Of a DNA stretch of 35,004 bases, positions 1-6,371 are shown piece after piece. Below the pieces are notes generated by a model that did no database searches, was not told the DNA's origin, and saw nothing but the letters and a program-made list of their open reading frames with translations. The stretch's first letter is position 1. Every line of letters begins with the position of its first letter. Position numbers and translations under genes: made by a program. Source of the DNA: Planctomycetota bacterium (GTDB lineage Bacteria; Planctomycetota; B15-G4); the NCBI GenBank assembly GCA_029259725.1, contig JAJDER010000081.1, positions 1-35,004 on the forward strand, in the 5' to 3' direction.

Positions 1-932
1 GTCTCCTGGAAGGCGCCGGGAGTCGTCGGTGCATCACTGATCTGGAGCGTCCGGGCCGTGACGTACACCGAACCGTCTTCGGTCACGTCGAGACCTTGAA
101 GCCGGTCCTGGCTCGATCCTCCCAGGTAGGTGGTGAAGACGAGCGTGGGGTCGAGCACGAAGGCTGCAGCCGGGTCTCGTGCGGGCGCTGAGAAGCCGAA
201 GCGAAGCGGCTCCGAAGCGTCGCTCGCGTCGTCAAGCACCTCGAAGCGACTTGTGACAGGGCGCGTTGCTCCGGTGGCGCCATCCACTTCCCACGACGCC
301 CCGATGCGCTGTTCGACGAGCCCCCGCGAGGTCGACAAGGCGAGCACCGTCGCGTCGATGACAACCAGGTCATCGGCGCCCTCGACTTCGATCACCAGAT
401 CGGAGAGAGCGACGCCCGGATCCAGGTGTAGGTCATACGCGAAGCCCGACTCGTCCTTGCGTACGACGAGGTCGAGGCCGTCGATCACGTTTTCGTATCG
501 GACCTGTTCGTAGCCGAGGGCGTGGCTCACGGTCGCCGAGCCACGGATGAAGTGATGCTGCGTCGGGAGCGGCGAGTCGCCGGCGACTCGCTGGGCCGCC
601 GGGAAGCGCAGCACGATCGGCGGCATGACCTCCACGGCTCGTGGAGCGATGCCGTCGTCACGATCCTCGATGCGCGGCATCGGCTGCAGCACCAGCGCGT
701 CCTGCAACAGCGTCGCCTGGATGCCCCGGTGCCGCGCGACGAAGAGCACGTCGTCGTGCCACTGGCCGCGGTTCTCGACGAAACCGCTCAGGGACTGGAG
801 AGGCGGGCGTGGGCGGAGCTGCACATCCTGGACCTGCGCGCTCCACGAAGCGGGCGCAAGCACCAGCAGCGCGCCGATCGTCAGCGCCTGAAGCGCGCCG
901 GTACCGGTAACCGGCTCGGTCGACTTGAACAT
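1..932 (-). CDS. Secreted SBBP-repeat beta-propeller protein (5' part only)
   Basis: An open minus-strand frame starts with ATG at 932 and runs off the left edge without a stop, so only about 310 N-terminal residues are visible. The first 32 residues contain a hydrophobic stretch ending in an Ala-rich cleavage-like site, which suggests export. The motif FVENRGQW near residue 50 and the following DVLFVARHRG are typical of the N-terminal domain (DUF7948-like) that precedes SBBP repeats. From about residue 270 a first repeat unit is readable (FTTYLGGSSQDRLQGL, then GSVYVTA and PTTPGAFQ), matching the seven-bladed propeller SBBP repeat. Such proteins are large extracellular or surface proteins of unknown specific role. 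The next gene rightwards (XRE regulator) lies about 280 bp away on the same strand. The repeat family assignment is strong; function is not known. Confidence 0.85.
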   Translation of the reverse strand, partial: MFKSTEPVTGTGALQALTIGALLVLAPASWSAQVQDVQLRPRPPLQSLSGFVENRGQWHDDVLFVARHRGIQATLLQDALVLQPMPRIEDRDDGIAPRAVEVMPPIVLRFPAAQRVAGDSPLPTQHHFIRGSATVSHALGYEQVRYENVIDGLDLVVRKDESGFAYDLHLDPGVALSDLVIEVEGADDLVVIDATVLALSTSRGLVEQRIGASWEVDGATGATRPVTSRFEVLDDASDASEPLRFGFSAPARDPAAAFVLDPTLVFTTYLGGSSQDRLQGLDVTEDGSVYVTARTLQISDAPTTPGAFQE

Positions 933-1208
933 GGCACGCCTCTTCCCGTTCGCTCCCCTCTGAAGACTACCACGCCCCACTGGGCGTGGAGGGCACGCCC
1001 GGCGCGGATGCCAGGCTTCGCCATCCACAATGCGCCGTTCACGATATCGAGCGGCCAGGAAAGCTCGGAATCCCGCATTCGCGCCGTCGTCGCTTGAAAG
1101 CACGACGTCCGCGCAGTCGCCGCTCCATTGCGCCTGCGGACCTGGATCTAGACGGCGGGCTTGCCGCAAGGATCCCTTGGGCAATGCAATGGGCGGTCTT
1201 CGGATGTC

Positions 1209-1451
1209 CTAGTCCGTGGGAACTCTCGGGAAGAAGAACGTGACGGGCATGTTGTAGGCGCGGCAGAACTTCGCGAACTCCACCGCGTCGACGCGTCGCT
1301 CACCCAACTCGCACTTGCTGACGTAGCTCTGGCTTCGCCTCAGCAGCTTGGCCGCCTCGACCTGGGTGAGCCCGGCTTCGAGTCGCGCCTCGCGAAGGCG
1401 CGCGACGAACGCGCGGTACTCCCGATCGTGGAGCGCGGTTTGCGAACCCAT
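1209..1451 (-). CDS. XRE-family helix-turn-helix regulator
   Basis: This 80-residue protein is almost entirely a Cro/C1-type HTH domain. The segment RLREARLEAGLTQVEAAKLL is the first part of the HTH, followed by RRSQSYVSKCELGERRVDAVE, which carries the recognition helix and the typical (S)xxE(L)GxR turn. It has no ligand-binding domain, so it is probably a small repressor like those controlling mobile elements or toxin-antitoxin genes. It is transcribed divergently from the small membrane protein gene at 1553. The 101-bp gap between them holds a 17-bp palindrome (1498-1514), the natural operator candidate. A PIN-type toxin operon lies 1.3 kb away but is not adjacent. Confidence 0.9.
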   Translation of the reverse strand: MGSQTALHDREYRAFVARLREARLEAGLTQVEAAKLLRRSQSYVSKCELGERRVDAVEFAKFCRAYNMPVTFFFPRVPTD

Positions 1452-1497
1452 GCCTGACCCCGGAGAGAGGTCGAGCAGGTTGGCTCCTTGCTCGAAC

Positions 1498-1514
1498 TAC
1501 CCCGCTGTGGGGTA
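1498..1514. promoter_or_regulatory. Palindromic operator between divergent XRE gene and membrane-protein gene
   Basis: The sequence TACCCC-GCTGT-GGGGTA is a perfect 6-5-6 inverted repeat in the 101-bp divergent intergenic region. Its size and position fit a dimer site for the adjacent small XRE regulator. A loose promoter for the rightward gene overlaps it (TTGCTC at 1488, TATTCT at 1513, 19-bp spacing), so binding would block transcription. The promoter is weak evidence; the palindrome is directly visible. Confidence 0.6.
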
Positions 1515-1552
1515 TTCTCAGGCCACCCAGACCTAAGGAGAGAGGGAGCCGG

Positions 1553-2053
1553 ATGACCGAAGAAGACCTCCAGGACGCCGAAGTCGAAGGAGAGGCGGGC
1601 GAGACGAAGTTCACAAAGGCTGACGCCGCGCGAGCCGTCTTCGGTTGCTTGGTCCTCATCGTGATCGCAGTCTTGATCTTCGGCTGGCTGCGTTCATGCG
1701 CGGGCGAGATCTCCGAGGGCATCCCGGCTGGGAATGCCATGAGGATGGCGCGTGAGGCACTCACAGCGAGCTTGGTCTCGCCGGGAAGCGCGGACTGGGA
1801 AGAGACAGAGATCGTGGCAACGACTCAGGACGGGAGAAGCCGAGCCGTCTTCCTCGTGGTGGACTCGCAGAACAAGTTCGGGGCGACGCTACGTACGTAT
1901 GCCGTCTTGATCATGATGTGGGAGGAGGGTGACGGGTCCAGCGTCATTGACAGCCGCGTATTCGACCACTCGCCGTCCGCTGGCGAGATCAGGGCGTTCG
2001 TGAAGGAGAACGCCTGGCTCGGCGATTGGGTGTTCTCCGACGGGTTGAAGTAG
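1553..2053 (+). CDS. Small single-pass membrane protein, phage/plasmid-type family
   Basis: This 166-residue protein starts at an ATG preceded by AAGGAG with good spacing. An acidic N-terminus of about 23 residues is followed by one membrane segment (about residues 28-46, VFGCLVLIVIAVLIFGW) and then a soluble domain. That domain carries SLVSPGSADWEETE and VVDSQNKFGATLRTYAV. The pattern 'L-SP-SA ... VDxQNxFGAxxR' recurs in small lipoproteins and membrane proteins found on phages, plasmids and genomic islands, whose function I do not know. Divergent transcription from the XRE gene across a palindrome suggests it is the repressed partner. Function is unassigned; the family resemblance is from memory of the motif. 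Confidence 0.7.
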   Translation: MTEEDLQDAEVEGEAGETKFTKADAARAVFGCLVLIVIAVLIFGWLRSCAGEISEGIPAGNAMRMAREALTASLVSPGSADWEETEIVATTQDGRSRAVFLVVDSQNKFGATLRTYAVLIMMWEEGDGSSVIDSRVFDHSPSAGEIRAFVKENAWLGDWVFSDGLK

Positions 2054-2230
2054 TCCCGCAGCCGCAGAGAGCCGGCTGCCTCAGAGCCCCGCTAGGAGCG
2101 CGTCAGCGGCACGCAGAGCCACCGGTCGCCCAGCACCGACTTGGACGCCGTGGACGCCTTCGAGCCCGCCTCAGGCTGAACCCCGCCCCCGCTGACCAGT
2201 ATGGTTCTGCTGGAGAAGGAGGAAGGGGCG

Positions 2231-2602
2231 ATGCATTGGCAAGACCGGCTCGGCGAAGCGAGGGAGTGCGGGACCGTCAAGGGTGTTCACATCCTCGGCC
2301 TTGAGGACTTCCCCGGACGGCCACCGGGATCGTCCGAAGCAGCGGATGCCCCGGTGCTCGACTGGCTCCGAGACAGCGGCTGCGAAGCCGTCTTCGCCGA
2401 GAACGACCTCTGGGTCGTCCTTTGGGTCCTCCTCTACTGGGACGCGGTCTTCGCCAAGCAGCCGGGGTCGTTCGAGCCGCGCTTCGGCGACGCGTTCCCC
2501 GTACGAGGCCAAGACATCCCCCAGGACCTCTTCCGGGGCGACTTTTTCGGGAGTGTGTACCTGTTAAAACCCTGGGCCGGGGTCCGCGAGCGGCGGCCCT
2601 AA
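2231..2602 (+). CDS. VRR-NUC-like protein, probably truncated
   Basis: The likely start is ATG 2231, because AAGGAGG lies 8 bases upstream; an in-frame ATG at 2201 has no comparable site. The 123-residue product contains VLDWLRDSGCEAVFAENDL and then WVVLWVLLYWDAVFAKQPGSF. This resembles the region that precedes the nuclease core in VRR-NUC (FAN1-like) proteins, which read 'G-SEN-LW--LF-LLFWD-LF---PG-F'. The nuclease motif itself (an E-x-K/D-rich core with a G-PD element) is absent: the frame stops at 2602 after KPWAGVRERRP, about 15 residues past the end of the similarity. It is therefore a truncated relative or a domain that works alone. The hydrophobic run is not a convincing membrane helix because it contains charged residues. 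Assignment is moderate. Confidence 0.5.
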   Translation: MHWQDRLGEARECGTVKGVHILGLEDFPGRPPGSSEAADAPVLDWLRDSGCEAVFAENDLWVVLWVLLYWDAVFAKQPGSFEPRFGDAFPVRGQDIPQDLFRGDFFGSVYLLKPWAGVRERRP

Positions 2603-2615
2603 CATCCGGGCGGCT

Positions 2616-2792
2616 CTAGCCCTTCTTGGGGCGAGCCTTCTTCTTCCGGCCCTTGGCGTCCTTCTCCGCGTCCCGCTCGTCCGTGGGCGGCTTGCCCTTG
2701 CCGAGCAGGCGGTCCAAGGCCTCCCCAGGGTCACCCTCGATCTTCAGGTCCTCGGGGTCGGGGCCGCGTCGTCACTTCTTCTGGGCAGTCAT
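2616..2792 (-). pseudogene. Mini-gene for a Lys-rich small protein, interrupted by an in-frame UGA
   Basis: The ATG at 2792 overlaps the stop of the PIN gene (ATGA), the classic sign of translational coupling. Translation gives MTAQKK, then UGA at 2774-2772, then in the same frame RRGPDPEDLKIEGDPGEALD, a further 15 residues (RLLGKGKPPTDERDA) and a basic end (EKDAKGRKKKARPKKG) before TAG at 2616. The element RGPxPxxLKxEGD followed by a Lys/Pro-rich tail is typical of very short proteins found on mobile elements and near nucleases. One CGA-to-TGA change would explain the interruption, since the stop sits inside a K/R-rich run. It may be a recent nonsense mutation or natural UGA read-through; I call it a pseudogene provisionally. 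Its function is unknown. Confidence 0.55.
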
Positions 2793-3265
2793 GGGGCCTT
2801 GAAGAGAGTGTCGCTGGCGAAGTGATCAGGCGTCTTGATCGCGAGGTTGCCGATCTGCCCATCCAGTTGGAGCAGCCCCGGCTTCTGTCCGTCGCCGTCA
2901 TACGTATAGAGCACGTCAACACCCGCCCGAATAGCCGTGGCTACGTGTATCGCGTCTGGTGGCTTGATGGGGTGGTTTCGAACATGGTCGCTAGCCCGTT
3001 TAGCGACCGGCCGATCAACCTGAACAACAATGATGAAATCGTTTTCGAAGTAACTGGCGATGAGCCTAGCTTGCTCCTCGGTCAACGTTCCTGACTTCGT
3101 CTTGGCGACTTCGGCGATGGCGAGCGTCGACGCAACAATCTGAAGCTTGTTGCGTCGCGCTTCGGCCTCGATGGACCGAATGTGCTCAATGCGGCCCGAC
3201 GTCTTCTGAATTGCATCGATGAAGACGCAAGAGTCCCAGTAGTACCGCGGAAGCTTACTAGCCAT
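2789..3265 (-). CDS. PIN-domain ribonuclease, toxin-like
   Basis: This 158-residue protein has the acidic residues of a PIN nuclease in order: D11 (YYWDSCVFIDAI), E52 (AIAEVAKTK), D104 (KPPDAIHVATAI) and the D123/D125 pair (TYDGDG). These bind Mg2+ for RNA cleavage in VapC-type toxins and related RNases. Its start overlaps the stop of the upstream partner gene by 8 bp, and its stop overlaps the ATG of the mini-gene downstream, so all three are one translational unit on the minus strand. It is somewhat longer than the roughly 130-residue VapC norm, with the D-A-I-H-x-A-T-A signature of the larger PIN branch. The catalytic set looks intact. The target RNA cannot be told from sequence. Confidence 0.88.
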   Translation of the reverse strand: MASKLPRYYWDSCVFIDAIQKTSGRIEHIRSIEAEARRNKLQIVASTLAIAEVAKTKSGTLTEEQARLIASYFENDFIIVVQVDRPVAKRASDHVRNHPIKPPDAIHVATAIRAGVDVLYTYDGDGQKPGLLQLDGQIGNLAIKTPDHFASDTLFKAP

Positions 3266-4052
3266 CCCGCAATCGCCTCACGAAGTCCTCGGAGGAGTCG
3301 CCGTCGGTGATGTCGATGCCGCTTAGATCGGCAAGGGTCGGCAACTCGCTTCTGCTCCGCAAGCGGTCCATCTTCTCCACCGTGATCGCGACAGGTCGAT
3401 CCATCCTGCGGTCGTATCGAGTCTCGCCGTACACGGCCACGCGCTGACGTAGGTAGTCTCCGACCTCATCCAGCATATCTTCCGGGAAGTCGCAACTGAC
3501 TTCCCAGCCGTGAAGGAATTCGAACAGGCTAAAAGTCGTCTTGTTGTGAACGTCAACCTTCTCAAGGGCCCCCTCAAGAGTGGTCCACTCGGCGTAGTAC
3601 CTTGCTTCTCTGCCGATGATGTCGTCGACGTTCGCCGCGACGTGCTGCGTGGGGGACACGAAGTCACGATCGCCGACGGCGAACTCAATCTTGGACAGTT
3701 CGCCGCTCAGCACTCCGACAAGGCTCTTGGCCGCCTCCAAGCAGGGTTCCGTGTAGTAGTCCGGGGCGGCGGCATGCTGATCAAGAGCAATGATACCGTC
3801 GACGAATCGATCAAGGGCCATCCCAGAGACGGCCTGGTCGTCCGTCTCGATCTCGCCAATCTCGACCGTCAGCGGGCTTTGCTTGCTGGCAGAGAGAAGC
3901 CCCCATCGAGTAGAGGGCGTACTTGTTCCGCCGATGCTCCGGTCCAACTCAGACAGGAGCTTCACCGTGCGGCGCAAAATACGCACCACCGTCGCGACGG
4001 AGACTGGGCCGTCTCGCTCGACCGCTCGAATCTTCAGACTGCGCCTAGCCAT
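3258..4052 (-). CDS. PIN-associated partner protein, candidate antitoxin or accessory factor
   Basis: The preferred start is ATG 4052, with AGGAAGG five bases upstream; an in-frame start at 4094 lacks such a site and would add 14 residues. The 264-residue product has two recognisable parts. The C-terminal half reads WTTLEGALEKVDVHNKTTFS, then CDFPEDMLDEVGDYLRQRVAVYG, and ends with LPTLADLSGIDITDGDSSEDF plus VRRLRDG. This is the pattern of a common bacterial family that sits directly upstream of PIN-domain genes. I know of no experimentally defined function for it. The 8-bp overlap with the PIN gene argues that they are made in proportion. There is no recognisable DNA-binding motif of the RHH or AbrB type used by classical VapB antitoxins, so if it neutralises the PIN protein it does so by a different fold. 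Confidence 0.7.
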   Translation of the reverse strand: MARRSLKIRAVERDGPVSVATVVRILRRTVKLLSELDRSIGGTSTPSTRWGLLSASKQSPLTVEIGEIETDDQAVSGMALDRFVDGIIALDQHAAAPDYYTEPCLEAAKSLVGVLSGELSKIEFAVGDRDFVSPTQHVAANVDDIIGREARYYAEWTTLEGALEKVDVHNKTTFSLFEFLHGWEVSCDFPEDMLDEVGDYLRQRVAVYGETRYDRRMDRPVAITVEKMDRLRSRSELPTLADLSGIDITDGDSSEDFVRRLRDG

Positions 4053-4097
4053 GATGGCCTTCCTGCTCGTGGTGGTGGCCAATGCTAGCCGCACTTT

Positions 4098-4114
4098 CGT
4101 GATCGCGTATCACG
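4098..4114. promoter_or_regulatory. Palindrome upstream of the PIN operon
   Basis: CGTGAT-CGCGT-ATCACG is a perfect 6-5-6 inverted repeat lying 46 bases upstream of the preferred start of the PIN partner gene. The position fits an autoregulatory operator or a site overlapping the operon promoter. The binding protein is unknown. Confidence 0.45.
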
Positions 4115-4262
4115 GAATCCGTCCGCCCTATGCCGCCGAGTCCCGGACTGGCCGATACGTCAGCCGCTTGCCCTCTGCCGCCTTGATGGCCGCATGGACG
4201 CGGGCACCGTCTTCCATGTGCCGGCTCCTGCGCAGGTCGGCTCATCGCCGCAGATCCCGAAG

Positions 4263-4279
4263 AGTGACACCGTGTCACT
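4263..4279. promoter_or_regulatory. 17-bp palindrome, site 1 of a pair
   Basis: AGTGACAC-C-GTGTCACT is a perfect 8-1-8 inverted repeat. The inner core TGACAC-N-GTGTCA recurs with its centre 99 bp away at 4370. Two copies of a 13-bp palindrome so close together indicate a sequence-specific binding site. Candidate ligands in the island are the excisionase, the HU-like protein, the replication initiator and the XRE regulator. Confidence 0.55.
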
Positions 4280-4363
4280 TTCTCGCTCCGCGATTCGCGA
4301 GCGTCATTCCGGTTCCTAAGGGACCCTCCCACCCCCGGCCCAGGACCGACCTCCGAAGCAGTT

Positions 4364-4376
4364 TGACACGGTGTCA
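4364..4376. promoter_or_regulatory. 13-bp palindrome, site 2 of a pair, overlapping the HU-like gene stop
   Basis: TGACAC-G-GTGTCA repeats the core of the palindrome at 4263-4279. The stop codon of the HU-like gene (4376-4374) lies inside it, so the 3' end of that gene and the site are shared. Confidence 0.5.
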
Positions 4377-4826
4377 CTCGTCGAGCCCGCAATCCCGCAT
4401 CTGGCGATCGATGTCCTGTCGGAAGGCTTCCGCCGAGGAAACGACGTCGCACTGCTGACGGTCACGCCGTGAGGGCGAGTGGTTCCGCGCGTACCGCTGC
4501 AACCGAGACTTCGCCACGCCGTCTGGAGGGCACTCCCACCGGACCTTCTGCTGGAAGCAGCGGCTCGGCTCGAACTTCGGCTTGCAGCGACGACTCGGGT
4601 CTCGTGCCAGGGCAGCCCTGTTCTCGATCACCCAGGCTCCGAACGCACCGAAGCCAGGGATCCGGATCACTCGTCCCTTGGACACTTCGTTGGCAATCTC
4701 TTCGAAGAAGAAGGACATGAGGAGAGCGGCGCTGTGCTCGTACATTCCCATCCTCTGGGCGGACCTCTGAAGGCAGCGAAGCAGCGGAGCAGCTTTCTCC
4801 GACTCGGAGTAGTACGGGATTCTCAT
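4374..4826 (-). CDS. HU/IHF-like DNA-binding protein
   Basis: This 150-residue protein has the HU signature in its first 100 residues: an N-terminal helical part (LMSFFFEEIANEVSKGRVI) followed by RIPGFGAFGAWVIENRAAL, then RDPSRRCKPKFEPSRCFQQKV. That corresponds to 'G--V-L-GFG-F---------RNP-TG------------F----LK--V' in HU and IHF. The C-terminal 45 residues are basic and unlike HU, and continue with a Ser/Arg-rich stretch. Its ATG overlaps the stop of the replication initiator (ATGA), so the two are translationally coupled. A nucleoid-type protein made with an initiator suggests a role in bending DNA at the origin or at attachment sites. It is clearly diverged from chromosomal HU and is likely element-borne. 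Confidence 0.75.
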   Translation of the reverse strand: MRIPYYSESEKAAPLLRCLQRSAQRMGMYEHSAALLMSFFFEEIANEVSKGRVIRIPGFGAFGAWVIENRAALARDPSRRCKPKFEPSRCFQQKVRWECPPDGVAKSRLQRYARNHSPSRRDRQQCDVVSSAEAFRQDIDRQMRDCGLDE

Positions 4827-5887
4827 GTGCGGATCTCCTCAACGGCCTGGCACACCTCCATCTCCTTGCGCTGCACGAGGAGTGCCTGTCGCAGTTCTGG
4901 GCGAAGGCGCGGCTTGGGCCAAATCAGTGGCAGTAGGTTGAGGCAGGCTGTTCGTGTTTCGAGTTCTGCGACCAGCCTTTGGATCTTCGCGTACTCGCGC
5001 TCCGAGTACGTTGCGCGGATGAAGTCGTACATCTCCCGATGCTCCTTGAGCTGATACAAGCCGAGGTTTGGAAGGCCTTTCTTGTACGGCCCTCCCAAGC
5101 CGATGAGTATCGGCTCGGGTTCAAGCTCGCGGATCTTGTGAGCCAACACTTGGTGCAGGCGATGGTGATCGATGCCGTAGTAGCGGATATCGCCGTCCTC
5201 CGAGCGGATCGGCAAGCCCTCGTCACGCTCGTCCAGCCACTCGGCGAGACCCCGTATCGCGGACTCCTTCATGAAGCGGTACTCAAACCGAGATCGAGCG
5301 GGTGACTTGTCGGCTGCGCGGTGCTTGTGGTCACGGAGGCTGCGCGCCAGCTTGCCGCGAGGGGACCTTCGGGCGGGGTCATAGATCACGAACTCCTTCG
5401 CGGACCCGTACCACCCGATACCCGTGTCGCCGAAGAGCGTGGCCACTTGCCGAGTTCCGGGAAGGGTGCGCCCGCGAAAGGCCGATTGGAGGCTTGGGAT
5501 GCCCAGCCGAGCACAAACGGCGAGATCCAATCTCGTGAGGCATGGGTGAACGCCATCTGACGTACGAGGCACAACGGCGGTGGAGAGGTGTCCGAGAGCT
5601 TCTCGCACCTGTAACTCTGAGACCGCCCCCTGCTCGTCGTTTGTCAGTCCAAGAAAGCGCGGAAGGCTGACTTCGATGGAGGTTGTCTGCCACGCCTCAA
5701 TCACCCGAAGTCCGTCTGATCGGCGGGAGTAGATCACGGACTTCCCGTGAGGTGATCTCCGGAATCCATCCCGCATCAGGTCGTTCGCATCCTCTTCATC
5801 GAGCGGCCTATCGAAGCGGAGCCTGAGCGTGTCGATGACTCCCATCGGACTCTTGGGGAGCTTCGGAAGCTGCGGAAATTCTGGCAT
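4823..5887 (-). CDS. Phage/plasmid-type replication initiator
   Basis: The product of about 354 residues has the block order of the phage/plasmid replication-initiation families (pII/X-like and Rep_trans-like). MGVIDTLRLRFDRPL comes at the front, then IEVSLPRFLGLTNDEQGAV, then CLTRLDLAVCARLG, WYGSAKEFVIYDPARR and SRFEYRFMKES. These proteins nick the element at its origin to start rolling-circle replication. I cannot point with confidence to the catalytic tyrosine or an HUH pair. The start is uncertain: ATG 5887 is used, but ATG 5845 immediately before the conserved block and GTG 6013 are also in frame, and none has a good ribosome binding site. Its stop is shared with the HU-like ATG. The excisionase gene lies upstream on the same strand. 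Confidence 0.65.
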   Translation of the reverse strand: MPEFPQLPKLPKSPMGVIDTLRLRFDRPLDEEDANDLMRDGFRRSPHGKSVIYSRRSDGLRVIEAWQTTSIEVSLPRFLGLTNDEQGAVSELQVREALGHLSTAVVPRTSDGVHPCLTRLDLAVCARLGIPSLQSAFRGRTLPGTRQVATLFGDTGIGWYGSAKEFVIYDPARRSPRGKLARSLRDHKHRAADKSPARSRFEYRFMKESAIRGLAEWLDERDEGLPIRSEDGDIRYYGIDHHRLHQVLAHKIRELEPEPILIGLGGPYKKGLPNLGLYQLKEHREMYDFIRATYSEREYAKIQRLVAELETRTACLNLLPLIWPKPRLRPELRQALLVQRKEMEVCQAVEEIRT

Positions 5888-6056
5888 CTGCACGGGTGTT
5901 ACTTTCTTATCTGCGCTGATCCCAGGTACGGAATCTTGGCGGTGCGCGGATTGGCTGCCATGCGCTGGCGATGAACGCGGACCGGCCCCAGAAGCAGGGG
6001 CGACGCGCGCCACACGGCGATGGGCCCGGCGCGCAGGAGCTTGGTGGCCTCCCTCG

Positions 6057-6260
6057 TCACGGCGATCCGCTCACCGAGTCATCCTCGGCGGCAACGGCCT
6101 TCTGCGAGAGCCAAGCCTCCAGGTCGGTGCGCCGAACCCGCACAGCGCGGCCTAGGCGCACCGACGGGAGTTCCCCTGTCGCCACAATCGCGTAGGCGGT
6201 GCTCCTCGACACCCCGAGAAGTCGGGCCACTTCGTTCACCCTCAGTAGCAGCGGTTCCAT
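6057..6260 (-). CDS. xis: Excisionase-family HTH protein
   Basis: ATG 6260 is chosen because GGAGG lies five bases upstream; the open frame extends further but without coding character. The 67-residue product is a winged-helix/MerR-type HTH of the excisionase family: LLRVNEVARLLGVSRSTAYA, then IVATGELPSVRLGRAVRVRR and TDLEAWLSQ. This is the standard 'sVxEaAxlLgVsxxTvyxli--GeLpavrlGrx-rir--dLe-wl' pattern. It would steer the integrase toward excision and may also regulate the adjacent genes. It heads the leftward group with the replication initiator and HU-like genes and is divergent from the zinc-ribbon protein and integrase. Confidence 0.88.
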   Translation of the reverse strand: MEPLLLRVNEVARLLGVSRSTAYAIVATGELPSVRLGRAVRVRRTDLEAWLSQKAVAAEDDSVSGSP

Positions 6261-6371
6261 TCGTTCCTCCGTGAATACAGGCCGTCCGAGTGGACGCATT
6301 GGAGCACCTGGACAAACGACTGTCACGGCCAGCAAGATTACTTTAGGCTTACGCAAAAGGAGCGTCCGCCC

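Larger units (their letters stand above)
4053..4373. other. Intergenic regulatory region of the PIN operon
   Basis: No convincing gene is present in these 321 bases. They lie between the HU-like gene and the PIN operon, which face the same way. They hold three palindromes described separately (4098-4114, 4263-4279 and 4364-4376). No strong -35/-10 pair is evident on the minus strand. The segment is the only place where a dedicated PIN-operon promoter could lie. Confidence 0.5.

Noticed and set aside
4338-4350. CCCAGGACCGAC resembles CCCAGGACCAAC of the tRNA (11 of 12) and could be a left attachment site.
   Set aside because: The match is short, lies away from the tRNA 3' terminus where integrase cores usually map, and extends no further on either side.
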